DNA of 64,000 nt from Pseudonocardia sp. GTDB lineage: Bacteria > Actinomycetota > Actinomycetes > Mycobacteriales > Pseudonocardiaceae. Every line of letters begins with the position of its first letter. Position 1 is the first letter of the stretch. Both the position numbers and the translations under genes were made by a program. Location: positions 31,810 through 95,809 of the forward strand of contig JAFASX010000009.1 in assembly GCA_019244295.1 (NCBI GenBank), written 5' to 3'. Under the pieces are notes generated by a model that ran no database searches, had not been told where the DNA came from, and saw only the letters and a list, made by a program, of their open reading frames with translations. This document shows positions 26,699-34,618 of this stretch, one piece after another.

Positions 26699-27136
26699 AT
26701 GTTGAGTTTCGAGCACACAGAGCAGTTTGACTATCCCGCGACCGCTGTCTTCGCGCTCCTGGCGGACCTGGATGCGCGTCCGTCTTGGATGGACGGCATC
26801 GTCGAGCAGCGAGTCACTCCTGAGGGCCCGGCTCGCTTGGGTACTACCTACTTCGAATCCGGTAAGTACGGCGGATATAAAGGCGAGAAGACCTCGACCG
26901 TGACCGAGTTCGAACAGGACCGTCTGCTGACCCTGAAGACGCTCCCGGATTCTCCTCAGGAGTACCGCGAGAGCTTCCGCGTTCAGCCGATCTCGGAAAA
27001 TAGCTGTAATGTCCAGTTCATCACCCAGATTGGTGGTGTGCCCAAGGTGGCGGAAATCTTCATGCGCCAAACGATGAAGAAAGGTCAACCGCAAAGCGCC
27101 CAGCGTCTGAAGTCCGTGCTCGCCAACCGAGCGTAG
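26699..27136 (+). CDS. SRPBCC (START/Bet v1-like) family protein
   Basis: 145 residues from ATG 26699 with AGGGAG about nine bases upstream. The sequence begins FEHTEQFDYPATAVFALLADLDARPSWMDGI, the first strand and helix pair of the polyketide cyclase/SRPBCC fold, and continues with alternating strands (TSTVTEFEQDRLLTLKTL, YRESFRVQPI, CNVQFITQI) and the long C-terminal helix (IFMRQTMKKGQPQSAQRLKSVL). Such proteins bind a hydrophobic ligand in a cavity; no catalytic residue can be assigned. Downstream of the broken gene and possibly co-transcribed with it. Confidence 0.8.
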   Translation: MLSFEHTEQFDYPATAVFALLADLDARPSWMDGIVEQRVTPEGPARLGTTYFESGKYGGYKGEKTSTVTEFEQDRLLTLKTLPDSPQEYRESFRVQPISENSCNVQFITQIGGVPKVAEIFMRQTMKKGQPQSAQRLKSVLANRA

Positions 27137-27192
27137 CCGCCGAGCTGAGAAGCTGTCCGCCCGCTGGTAGCCTGTGCATCAGCCCCACGAGC

Positions 27193-27235
27193 GAACGGCA
27201 CTTTCGCGCGCTCTATGTGAGTGAAAGTGCCGTTC
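27193..27235. terminator. Perfect 13-base inverted repeat, terminator-like stem-loop
   Basis: GAACGGCACTTTC (27193-27205) and GAAAGTGCCGTTC (27223-27235) pair perfectly over 13 bases with a 17-base loop. It lies about 60 bases after the SRPBCC gene and 105 before the APC permease start. No U-run follows, so a terminator or a regulatory RNA hairpin are both possible. Confidence 0.5.
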
Positions 27236-27340
27236 CCTCGCAAGGGAGCTACCCGAGGGTACAGGCACTCGCTGAACTGGTTGGAGACTTGGTCATCTGG
27301 CTGCTGCCCGGGCAGTACCCACTCACCTGGAGCGTCCGTC

Positions 27341-28702
27341 TTGACCCAGCCCACTCTCGACCGATCGCTGCGGTTGAATTCGATCGTCCTGTTCGGCCTG
27401 GCCTATATGGCCCCGATGATCGTGCTCGGCACGTTCGGTGCGATCGCTGAGCAAACCAAAGGCGCTGTGCCCAGCGCGTATCTGGTGGCACTGGCGGCCA
27501 TGCTTTTCACTGCCCACAGCTACGGGCGGATGTCCGCGGCGTACCCGGTGGCCGGCTCGGCGTACACCTACGTTCGGCGAGCCATCGACTCGCGGATGGG
27601 TTTTCTGGTCGGCTGGGCGACGTTGCTCGACTACTTCTTCCTACCAATGGTCATCTGGCTGATCGGCGCTACTTACTTGCAGCAAGGCTTCCCCGGGACA
27701 CCGCTGTGGCTGTGGGCGGTCGGATTCATCGTGTTGTCCACGATCCTCAACGTCGTGGGTATCAAGATGGCCGATAGAGTCAACTTCGTCCTGATGACGG
27801 TCCAGATCTTGGTGATCATCGCGTTCGTGGTGCTCTCGCTGCGGGAAGTATATGTTGCCAGAGGTGCCTCGGCGTGGTTCAGCACGGTGCCGTTCGCCAA
27901 CAAGGACACCACCCTCGGTGCCATTGCTGGCGGGGCGGGAATCGCCGCCTACTCATTCCTCGGCTTTGACGCGGTGACCACGCTGACCGAGGAAACCATC
28001 GAGCCGCGTCGCACCATGCCGAAAGCAATCATGCTTATCGCCTTATTCGGCGGGATGATTTTCGTGGTGGTCACTTACGCCACTCAGCTAGTGCATCCAG
28101 GTGGCCAGTTCGCCAACCCCGACTCTGCCGCCTTTGAGATCGCCAAGACCATTGGTGCCAATCTGTTTGCCGCGATCTTCCTGGCCGGCTTCGTGGTGAC
28201 CCAGTTCGCCGCCGGGATCGCCGCGCAGGCCAGCGTATCCCGGCTGCTCTACGCGATGGGTCGAGACGGAGTATTGCCGCGGAAAGTCTTCGCCTACTTG
28301 CAACCGAAGTTTCACACGCCGGCAATGGGCATTCTCATCTGCGGCATTGCTGGGCTGATTGGGCTGACGCTGAACGTGGGCACGGCCGTCTCCCTGATTA
28401 ACTTTGGCGCTTTCCTGGCTTTTACGTCGGTCAACGCCTGTGTGATTGCATTGTTTATCCGGCGGCGCCACTCGGGCTCGCCGCTCGGCGTTCTGGGATA
28501 CGCGGTGCTGCCGGCGATCGGTGTCATCATCGACCTGTACTTGCTGTACAGCCTGGGGGGTCTGGCCAAGTTGCTGGGCCTTGGCTGGTTGGCCATTGGG
28601 TTCGCCTACCTGGTGGTGCTCACCCGAGGCTTTCAGCGGCCGCCGCCGGAGATCGATACTTTGGCCGCCGAGTCGGATGTGGAGGAGCGCGCGCCAGCCT
28701 GA
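27341..28702 (+). CDS. APC superfamily amino acid permease
   Basis: 453 residues if started at TTG 27341 (CTGGAG eight bases upstream); the longer frame from 27221 would run through the 27.2 kb hairpin and its first 40 residues are not membrane-like. Twelve hydrophobic helices. The APC signature is clear: SIVLFGLAYMAPMIVLGTFGAIAEQTKGAVPSAYLVA in helix 1-2, SAAYPVAGSAYTYVRRAID, and GAIAGGAGIAAYSFLGFDAVTTLTEETIEPRRTMPKAI in helix 6-7. The substrate is probably an amino acid or polyamine; the divergent-to-nearby Lrp regulator and alanine dehydrogenase suggest amino acid uptake for catabolism, but this is an inference. Confidence 0.9.
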   Translation: MTQPTLDRSLRLNSIVLFGLAYMAPMIVLGTFGAIAEQTKGAVPSAYLVALAAMLFTAHSYGRMSAAYPVAGSAYTYVRRAIDSRMGFLVGWATLLDYFFLPMVIWLIGATYLQQGFPGTPLWLWAVGFIVLSTILNVVGIKMADRVNFVLMTVQILVIIAFVVLSLREVYVARGASAWFSTVPFANKDTTLGAIAGGAGIAAYSFLGFDAVTTLTEETIEPRRTMPKAIMLIALFGGMIFVVVTYATQLVHPGGQFANPDSAAFEIAKTIGANLFAAIFLAGFVVTQFAAGIAAQASVSRLLYAMGRDGVLPRKVFAYLQPKFHTPAMGILICGIAGLIGLTLNVGTAVSLINFGAFLAFTSVNACVIALFIRRRHSGSPLGVLGYAVLPAIGVIIDLYLLYSLGGLAKLLGLGWLAIGFAYLVVLTRGFQRPPPEIDTLAAESDVEERAPA

Positions 28703-28730
28703 AGCCCCGCGCCGACACAGCACGTGTGTG

Positions 28731-28762
28731 GCTGGCGCAGCTGCCACAGGTGCCGCGCCAGC
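28731..28762. terminator. Terminator hairpin between convergent genes
   Basis: GCTGGCGC (28731-28738) pairs with GCGCCAGC (28755-28762) across a 16-base loop. It lies between the convergent permease and Lrp-family genes and could stop transcription from both sides. There is no T-run. Confidence 0.45.
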
Positions 28763-28765
28763 TGA

Positions 28766-29284
28766 CTAATGAATGTCCGTCCGGATGTGTTCGAAGATCA
28801 AGTTCGTCTCGGTGTACGCAACATCAGGGTTGCGGTTGAGCTGGTCTGCCACGAACCGGCGCAGGTCCTCGGTGCTGGCGACGGCCACATGCACAAGGTA
28901 GTCGTTGGCACCGGCCAGGAAGAACACGTTGAGGACCTCTGGCTGGCCACTCAGCGTGGCGACGAACTCCCGCATGTGACCACGGGCCATGGCGTTCAGC
29001 CGGACCGCGATCATCGCTTGCAGGTCCTGCCCGAGCGTTTTGGGGTCAATGTCGGCGTGGTATCCGCGAATCACCCCTCGCTCGCGCAACATCCGTACTC
29101 GGGCTAGGCAGGTCGACTGGGCGATCCCGACGCGTTCAGCCAGCGCCTTGTTGGAGATCCGGGCGTTGGTGCGCAGCGCCGCGAGAATTGCCCGGTCGGT
29201 GTCGTCCAACGGCGCCGGGCTCGGCCGCGGGATGTTCGGCCGAGCTGGCCGGGGACCGACATGTTTCGCAGAAATTACGTTCAC
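28766..29284 (-). CDS. Lrp/AsnC family transcriptional regulator (AldR-like)
   Basis: 172 residues. N-terminal winged helix: LDDTDRAILAALRTNARISNKALAERVGIAQSTCLARVRMLRERGVIRGYHADID, which is the canonical AsnC-type HTH. C-terminal RAM (amino acid sensing) domain: IAVRLNA, GQPEVLNVFFLAGANDYLVHVAV, then DVAYTETNLIFEHIR. It is divergent from alanine dehydrogenase with a 59-68-base AT-rich spacer; in mycobacteria the same arrangement is aldR-ald, where the regulator controls ald in response to alanine. The start ATG at 29284 gives an N-terminal extension of about 25 residues. Confidence 0.9.
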   Translation of the reverse strand: MNVISAKHVGPRPARPNIPRPSPAPLDDTDRAILAALRTNARISNKALAERVGIAQSTCLARVRMLRERGVIRGYHADIDPKTLGQDLQAMIAVRLNAMARGHMREFVATLSGQPEVLNVFFLAGANDYLVHVAVASTEDLRRFVADQLNRNPDVAYTETNLIFEHIRTDIH

Positions 29285-29343
29285 GATACCACGATACAGA
29301 ATAGATTGCGGAATAATTGTATTTAAACAGCGGTAAGTTCACT
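29285..29343. promoter_or_regulatory. AT-rich divergent promoter/operator between the Lrp regulator and ald
   Basis: The 59-base spacer is unusually AT-rich for this genome (for example GAATAATTGTATTTAAAC at 29308-29325) and must carry both promoters. Lrp-type regulators prefer such degenerate, bent sites. No single clear palindrome was found. Confidence 0.5.
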
Positions 29344-30465
29344 ATGGGGGTCATGAGAATCGGCGTGCCGCGCGAGCTGAAGGACCATGAGTACCGGGTC
29401 GCGATCACCCCGGCCGGCGTGCATGAGCTGACCCGTCTGGGCCATCGTGTGCTGATCGAGCGCGGAGCCGGAGCCGGCAGCGCCCTATCCGACGCGGAGT
29501 TCACGACAGCGGGCGCTACCGTGGTGCCAGAGGTGGACGACGTGTGGGCGGCTTCCGATCTGGTACTTAAAGTCAAGGAGCCGGTGCCGGAGGAATACCA
29601 CCGGCTGCGCCGCGATCAGGTGCTTTTCACCTACCTGCACCTGGCGGCTTCGCGTCCGTGCGCCGAGGCACTGCTCGCCGCCGGGACCACCGCTATCGCT
29701 TATGAGACGGTACGCGGGGCTGACGGCTCGTTGCCGCTGTTGGCTCCGATGAGCGAAGTGGCCGGTCGGCTCGCCCCGCAGGCCGGCGCCCACCTGCTGG
29801 CCACGGCCGGAGGCCGAGGTGTGCTGATGGGCGGGGTGCCTGGTGTTCGACCGGCCGACGTCGTGGTCGTTGGCGCCGGAGTGGCCGGTGGCAACGCGGT
29901 GGCGATCTCGGTCGGCATGGGTGCGAGCGTGACCGTGCTCGACCTGGATGTGGCGAAGCTGCGCCGTCTCGATGAGCGTTATAGGGGCCGGGTGCGCACG
30001 CTCTATTCCAGCGCGCTTGAAGTGGAGAAAGCGGTCACCTCGGCCGACCTGGTGATCGGGGCGGTACTGGTACCTGGTGCGCGGGCGCCTCAGGTGGTAA
30101 GCCACAACATGGTGTGCCGGATGCGGCCAGGTTCGGTGCTGGTGGATGTGGCCATCGACCAGGGTGGTTGCTTTGCCGATTCGCGGCCGACCACCCACAC
30201 CGCGCCGACGTTCCGGGTGGCCGACTCGGTGTTCTACTGCGTGACTAACATGCCCGGCGCGGTGCCCCGTACCTCGACCTTTGCCTTGACCAACGCCACG
30301 ATGCCCTACGTGGTGGCGCTGGCGCAGCGTGGATGGCGGGCGGCGCTGGCCGCCGACGCTGGCCTGGCCGCCGGATTGAGCACTCACCGAGGGGAGCTGA
30401 CCAACTCAGCGTTGGCTGGCGACCTCGGGCTGCCGTGCGCGGGTGTGTTGCTGGCCGCGGCCTGA
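29344..30465 (+). CDS. ald: Alanine dehydrogenase
   Basis: 373 residues from ATG 29344, or 370 from ATG 29353 (MRIGVPREL), the usual family start; the longer frame from 29317 is unlikely. It reversibly converts L-alanine and NAD+ to pyruvate, NH3 and NADH. Visible: MRIGVPRELKDHEYRVAITPAGVHEL, KVKEP with the substrate-binding Lys, FTYLHLAA with the catalytic His, VVVVGAGVAGGNAVAISVGMGASVTVLD for NAD binding, and DVAIDQGG. Normal length (about 370). Divergent to an Lrp/AsnC regulator, so probably induced by alanine. Confidence 0.95.
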   Translation: MGVMRIGVPRELKDHEYRVAITPAGVHELTRLGHRVLIERGAGAGSALSDAEFTTAGATVVPEVDDVWAASDLVLKVKEPVPEEYHRLRRDQVLFTYLHLAASRPCAEALLAAGTTAIAYETVRGADGSLPLLAPMSEVAGRLAPQAGAHLLATAGGRGVLMGGVPGVRPADVVVVGAGVAGGNAVAISVGMGASVTVLDLDVAKLRRLDERYRGRVRTLYSSALEVEKAVTSADLVIGAVLVPGARAPQVVSHNMVCRMRPGSVLVDVAIDQGGCFADSRPTTHTAPTFRVADSVFYCVTNMPGAVPRTSTFALTNATMPYVVALAQRGWRAALAADAGLAAGLSTHRGELTNSALAGDLGLPCAGVLLAAA

Positions 30466-30551
30466 GCTCACCCTCTCTCGGTGACCAGCACACGGTGGTG
30501 GATTCCCGAAAAACCGCGTCCTAGTCCCGAGGCGCGGGTTAGAGTCGCAGA

Positions 30552-31376
30552 GTGAGCAGCCGCGCGTTTCGGATAATCTGCGAGATCGAGCCGCCGACAA
30601 AACCGGATCTGCGGCATGCCCGACATCAGATCGGAGTGCTCACCCCAATCGCGGACACTTTCCTGATTCCGGACAACCACATTGGCCGAGCTACTGTGTC
30701 CAGCATCGCGGTGGCACACGAGGTGCAGACCATGGGCGGGCGCAGCATCGCCTGCGTCAACTCCCGCGATCGCAACCTGCTCGGCTTCCGGCGAGACCTG
30801 CTCACCGCCGCGGCCTATGGCGTTGATCAGTTCTTGTTCGTGCACGGTGACAAGCCCGGCGTCGGCGATCGAGCCGGCGGGCTCACCGTTCGCGCCATGA
30901 TCTCCGAGGCGCGGGCCGCATCCGGCGACCCGGTATTTGCCGGGGCGGCGCCGTTCCACATCGGTGTGGCGGCCAACCTCAGTTCTCGGCTGCCGAGCTG
31001 GAAACGGTCAGCCGATTTTCTGTTCGCCCAAGTCAGCTACTCGATCGAGACAGCGCTGAGGTGGCGGGAGGCCAATCCGGTGCAGGTTCCGGTCTATGTC
31101 GGGGTGATGGTGCTGGCCAGCGTGGGGATGGCTCGCCGGCTGGCCGCGAGCATTCCGGATATCCAGATCCCGGATGAGTTGGTGCGTCAGGTCGAGGCGG
31201 ACCCGGCGGCCGGGGTAGATGCGGCATGCGAGCAGGTTCTTGCGCTGCGTGACACCGGTGCGTTCGCCGGGGTGCATTTGGTGCCGGTGAGCAGATTCCG
31301 GCAGGTCGCCGCCCGATTGGAACCGGAAATGTGGCGCGGTGCGCACGCACCGAAAGCCCGTGAGCCTCTACCGTAG
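30552..31376 (+). CDS. Methylenetetrahydrofolate reductase-like protein
   Basis: 274 residues from GTG 30552. It has the TIM-barrel layout of MetF: CEIEPPTKPDLRHA at strand 1, IPDNHIGRATVSSIAVAHEVQ, TMGGRSIACVNSRDRN, FLFVHGDKPG, FHIGVAANLSS, ADFLFAQVSYSIETALRW and VYVGVMVLASVGMARRL. MetF reduces 5,10-methylene-THF to 5-methyl-THF for methionine synthesis, but the FAD-binding motifs are less conserved here, so it may be a divergent paralogue. Its stop codon lies inside the palindrome that precedes the OhrR-like gene. Confidence 0.75.
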   Translation: MSSRAFRIICEIEPPTKPDLRHARHQIGVLTPIADTFLIPDNHIGRATVSSIAVAHEVQTMGGRSIACVNSRDRNLLGFRRDLLTAAAYGVDQFLFVHGDKPGVGDRAGGLTVRAMISEARAASGDPVFAGAAPFHIGVAANLSSRLPSWKRSADFLFAQVSYSIETALRWREANPVQVPVYVGVMVLASVGMARRLAASIPDIQIPDELVRQVEADPAAGVDAACEQVLALRDTGAFAGVHLVPVSRFRQVAARLEPEMWRGAHAPKAREPLP

Positions 31377-31378
31377 AG
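31366..31378. promoter_or_regulatory. Palindromic operator candidate directly before the OhrR-like gene
   Basis: CTCTAC-C-GTAGAG is a perfect 6+1+6 inverted repeat ending two bases before ATG 31381. It also covers the stop codon of the MTHFR-like gene. Position and size suit autorepression by the MarR/OhrR-type product. No other binding site was seen in the adjacent spacer. Confidence 0.4.
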
Positions 31379-31380
31379 TG

Positions 31381-31857
31381 ATGATCGAGCCTCTCCACCC
31401 GCTACCGCCCGGGCTGGCACTGGACGAACAGCTCTGCTTCGCCCTTTACGCCGCTTCCCGTGCAATGACCGGCTGCTACCGCCCCCAGCTCGACGGTCTC
31501 GGCCTGACCTACCCCCAGTACTTGGTGATGTTGGTGCTCTGGGAGCAACACACAGTGTCGGTCAGCCGGCTGTCCGAACGGTTACAGCTGTCAACGGGAA
31601 CGCTCTCCCCGCTGCTCAAGAGGTTGGAGACAGCCGGCCTGCTGACCAGGAGGCGTCGCGCTGATGACGAGCGCCTGGTCCAGCTGACTGTCACTCAGCG
31701 CGGGCTCGATCTGATGTATCATGCCGCCGCCGCCAGGGCTGGAGTGGAACGAACGATGGGGCTCTCGCCAACAGCGATCGCCGAGCTGCGCGACCAGCTG
31801 CACGAACTCACCAGCCGGCTGCGAGCGGCAGTGGAGCCACATGGCCAGACCGCGTGA
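31381..31857 (+). CDS. MarR family regulator, OhrR-like (redox-sensing)
   Basis: 158 residues from ATG 31381; the upstream in-frame codons overlap the previous gene. N-terminal LDEQLCFALYAASRAM contains the single conserved cysteine that senses organic hydroperoxides in the OhrR group. The wHTH follows: LTYPQYLVMLVLWEQ, VSRLSERLQLSTGTLSPLLKRLETAGLLTRRRRADDERLVQLTVT. Usually it represses a peroxidase gene ohr, but no ohr gene is seen within the window, so the target is either itself or elsewhere. A six-base palindrome overlaps the promoter side. Confidence 0.87.
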   Translation: MIEPLHPLPPGLALDEQLCFALYAASRAMTGCYRPQLDGLGLTYPQYLVMLVLWEQHTVSVSRLSERLQLSTGTLSPLLKRLETAGLLTRRRRADDERLVQLTVTQRGLDLMYHAAAARAGVERTMGLSPTAIAELRDQLHELTSRLRAAVEPHGQTA

Positions 31858-31930
31858 TACCGGCGCTATGCGGCCGACCGCGATGGGCGCGGATCACCGC
31901 CGAATTCGCGTTGGCGGACAGCTAGAGGCA

Positions 31931-31992
31931 CATACGACGCGTCCCGAACTGCTGGTCTCCATTGACCAGGCGGGTTCGGGACGCATCGTATG
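31931..31992. terminator. Long stem-loop terminator between convergent genes
   Basis: CATACGACGCGTCCCGAAC... (left arm 31931-31957) pairs with the region 31964-31992, which contains GTTCGGGACGCATCGTATG. About 25 of 28 bases pair with a small internal bulge and a six-base loop. It sits between the OhrR-like gene and the convergent secreted-protein gene and probably ends both transcripts. Confidence 0.65.
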
Positions 31993-32016
31993 GGGAGCGT
32001 CGCGAAACGAAGCTCC

Positions 32017-32703
32017 TCAGAGCGGGATGATTACCTTGTGCCCGCTGAGACCGTGGCCCTCGTCCTTGTCCATCGAGTAGGGGTCGTCCGGCTCGTTCCG
32101 GTTGCGGTAGGCGTGAGTGTGCTCGTTGTGCTTGTAGAGCGACATGCCGTCGCGGTTGAGCAACCCCGAATCAGACGAGCTGGTGCGCATGCTGGCGTCC
32201 CGGTCCATGCCGCCACGGTCCATGCCGCCACGGTCCACGAAGTGGTCCATGTAGTCATCGTGATCGTAGTGGTGACGACCGTCGTGTTCGTGGGTCTTGC
32301 GGTCGTAGCCGAGCAGTTGGAGGTCGCCCTCGCCGACGTGGTCGCCCTTGTCCTGCACGGGGTCCTGGAGCTTGCCGTGCTTGTTGCCGTAGGTGTGCTC
32401 GTCGCCCTTGGACTCGTCGCCCTTGGACTCGTCGCCCTCGTCATAGGGCATGTCGGTGTTGGTCTTCAAGCTTGGCATCTCGAAGTTGACCAAGCCGGGC
32501 TCGGTGAAGTGCGGTGACCGGTGGGAGTCGCTGAGGCCGTCCTTGCCGAAGCCCGGAGATTCCGAGCCGGCACCGCCCGGCATGTACGTCGTGCCCGCGT
32601 CAGAGGGTGCCGCAGCCGCAGTGCCGGCGAACGACACACCGAGGGCGGCCATGCCCGCGACGGTTGCCGTGGCCCGGAGGGCTCGACTGGTGCTGTTGCG
32701 CAT
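32017..32703 (-). CDS. Secreted His/Asp-rich hypothetical protein
   Basis: 228 residues. A clear Sec signal peptide, MRNSTSRALRATATVAGMAAL then GVSFAGTAAAA, precedes a mature chain unusually rich in Asp, His, Gly, Lys and Met. It has the repeats DESKG-DESKG and DRGGM-DRGGM, and a histidine-dense stretch EHDGRHHYDHDDYMDHF around residue 145. No globular domain is recognisable; it is likely disordered and surface exposed. The His/Asp/Met content suggests metal binding, which is an inference. Strong codon bias in the repeats (GAC, GGC) fits the genome. Confidence 0.8.
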   Translation of the reverse strand: MRNSTSRALRATATVAGMAALGVSFAGTAAAAPSDAGTTYMPGGAGSESPGFGKDGLSDSHRSPHFTEPGLVNFEMPSLKTNTDMPYDEGDESKGDESKGDEHTYGNKHGKLQDPVQDKGDHVGEGDLQLLGYDRKTHEHDGRHHYDHDDYMDHFVDRGGMDRGGMDRDASMRTSSSDSGLLNRDGMSLYKHNEHTHAYRNRNEPDDPYSMDKDEGHGLSGHKVIIPL

Positions 32704-32877
32704 GGTTGCTGGGTTTCCCTTCCCCGTATCTGGGTTCGGTCGCGATCGCTGCTGCGAGCGCTTTGACGGTCCAACGACCTGTTTGGTCTAGCGATGTGCT
32801 GTCCGATCTCGTGCGCTCCTGAGTTCACCCGTATCGGTGGCATAACGGTCTGGTAGCGGCTCTGAGATCCTGAGGCG

Positions 32878-34092
32878 ATGCGAGGTTCGTTGCCACCATG
32901 TGCCCTGTGGCGAACCCTTTCGGTCGTTTCAGCATCGTTTCTGTGGCTGGCGCTGCCGCTGGTGTCTGTAGCCGCTGGCTTTGGCTGGTACTTCTCCTCG
33001 GTCTTGTTGCGGCCGGATCGGTCGGTTCGGTACCCGGACCGGGTCCGCGCGGTGTTGGACCGGCGGGTGTGGCTAGCCCGTAGCCGATGGGCCGAGCAAC
33101 CCGGTAGGTGGGGACTGCGGTGGGCCGATGGCCTGGCCGTGGTTGGCCCGGTATCGACTGGTGGCGCGGACGGGCAACGATCGGACGCGGTGTGCCGACC
33201 GTTGATCGGTGGGCAGCCGCCGCCTCCTGGGGCGCAGGTGGTGTTCGAGGCCGGTGTGTACGACCCCGACCCGAGCGTTCATGGGCTCGACTTTGTTGTC
33301 GCGCCGGTGCCGACTTCGCTGGGAACCTGCCCGGCGTGGTTCGTGCCGCCAGCCGACCGTGACGCGGCGAGCGATACCTGGGCCATCACCGTGCACGGGC
33401 GAGGGGCAGACCGTCGGGAGTGCCTGCGGGTGCTGCCTTGCCTTCACCAGCTTGGGTATCCGGTGCTGGCGATCAGCTACCGCAATGACGTCGGTGCCCC
33501 GGCTAGCCCGGACGGCTACTACCACCTTGGCGATACCGAGTGGCACGACCTGGCCAGCGCGGCGGACTACGTGCTCGGCACTGGTGCTCGGCGCCTGGTG
33601 CTGTTCGGCTGGTCGATGGGCGCGGCGATCGTCGGGGCTTATCTGGACCGGGCGCCCACCGCGAGCTCGGTAGCCGCTGTGGTGTGGGATTCCCCGGTAC
33701 TGGACTGGCGGGCCACCCTGCGCCGACAGGCCGCCGTGCGCAAACTGCCGGCCACGATGGCGGCGTTGGCCGCCATGGTGACACGAGCGCGCATCGGCAT
33801 CGACTTCGACCGGTTCGACCTCGCGCGTCGCCCACCGTCGGTCCGCCCACCGACCCTGCTCTTCCACGGCACACACGACACCGCGGTTCCCATCGAGCCA
33901 GCGCGGGCGCTGGCCGCGGTGGCCACAGAGCTTTCCTGGCCGCTGCGCTACATCCAGGTTCCGGAGGCGGAACATACCGCTAGCTGGAACGTGGACCCGG
34001 ACAACTACCAGCGGATGATCGCCGAGTTCCTCATGGCGAACGCCGCGCCAACGCCACAACCTGCTCGGTGGCACGATGGACGTCGTGAATGA
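32878..34092 (+). CDS. Alpha/beta hydrolase with N-terminal membrane segment
   Basis: 404 residues. One or two N-terminal hydrophobic stretches (LWLALPLVSVAAGFGWYFSSVLL, about 20-45) probably anchor it in the membrane. The hydrolase fold follows: TVHGRGADRRECLRVLPCLHQLGYPVLAISYRND, then the nucleophile elbow FGWSMGAAIVGAY (catalytic Ser), DSPVLDWRATLRRQA, TLLFHGTHDTAVPIEPARAL with the acidic residue, and VPEAEHTASWNVDP with the catalytic His. It overlaps the ppiA start by 17 bases. Substrate unknown; an esterase or lipase role is possible. Confidence 0.82.
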   Translation: MRGSLPPCALWRTLSVVSASFLWLALPLVSVAAGFGWYFSSVLLRPDRSVRYPDRVRAVLDRRVWLARSRWAEQPGRWGLRWADGLAVVGPVSTGGADGQRSDAVCRPLIGGQPPPPGAQVVFEAGVYDPDPSVHGLDFVVAPVPTSLGTCPAWFVPPADRDAASDTWAITVHGRGADRRECLRVLPCLHQLGYPVLAISYRNDVGAPASPDGYYHLGDTEWHDLASAADYVLGTGARRLVLFGWSMGAAIVGAYLDRAPTASSVAAVVWDSPVLDWRATLRRQAAVRKLPATMAALAAMVTRARIGIDFDRFDLARRPPSVRPPTLLFHGTHDTAVPIEPARALAAVATELSWPLRYIQVPEAEHTASWNVDPDNYQRMIAEFLMANAAPTPQPARWHDGRRE

Positions 34093-34615
34093 ACCGAGCA
34101 AGGATTCCAAGACCGCCGTCCTGCGCACCTCGGCGGGCGTCATCCGGTTGAACCTCTTCGGTGACTATGCGCCTAAGACGGTGGAAAATTTCGCCCAGCT
34201 CGCGGCCGGCACTCGGGAGTACACCGAACTCAACGCCAGCGGTACTGACTCTGGCCCGTTCTACGACAACTCGATCTTCCATCGGGTAATCAAAGGCTTC
34301 ATGATCCAGGGTGGCGACCCGACCGGTACTGGTCGAGGCGGCCCCGGTTACCGGTTCAAGGACGAGTTCCATCCACAACTCAAGTTCGACCGGCCATACC
34401 GGCTGGCGATGGCCAACTCTGGTCCGGCTACCAACGGCTCGCAGTTCTTCATCACGGTTAGCCCGACCCCGCACCTGAACCGCAAGCACACGATCTTCGG
34501 TGAGGTCGCGGACGCCCAGTCACGTGCGGTAGTGGACGCGATAGCGAAAACGCCTACCGGGCCGGGTGACCGTCCGTTAACCGACGTGGTGATTCAGAAG
34601 ATCGAGATTTCCTGA
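34076..34615 (+). CDS. ppiA: Peptidyl-prolyl cis-trans isomerase, cyclophilin type
   Basis: 179 residues. Cyclophilin that isomerises X-Pro bonds in the cytoplasm. Conserved core: TAVLRTSAGVIRLNLFGDYAPKTVENFAQLAAGT, FHRVIKGFMIQGGDPTGTGRGGPGY (active-site Arg, Phe and Met), FKDEFHPQLKF, LAMANSGPATNGSQFFIT and KHTIFGEV. Normal length. In mycobacteria ppiA lies just beside the crgA-pknB block, as it does here. The start overlaps the end of the hydrolase gene. Confidence 0.95.
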   Translation: MDVVNEPSKDSKTAVLRTSAGVIRLNLFGDYAPKTVENFAQLAAGTREYTELNASGTDSGPFYDNSIFHRVIKGFMIQGGDPTGTGRGGPGYRFKDEFHPQLKFDRPYRLAMANSGPATNGSQFFITVSPTPHLNRKHTIFGEVADAQSRAVVDAIAKTPTGPGDRPLTDVVIQKIEIS

Positions 34616-34618
34616 TCC

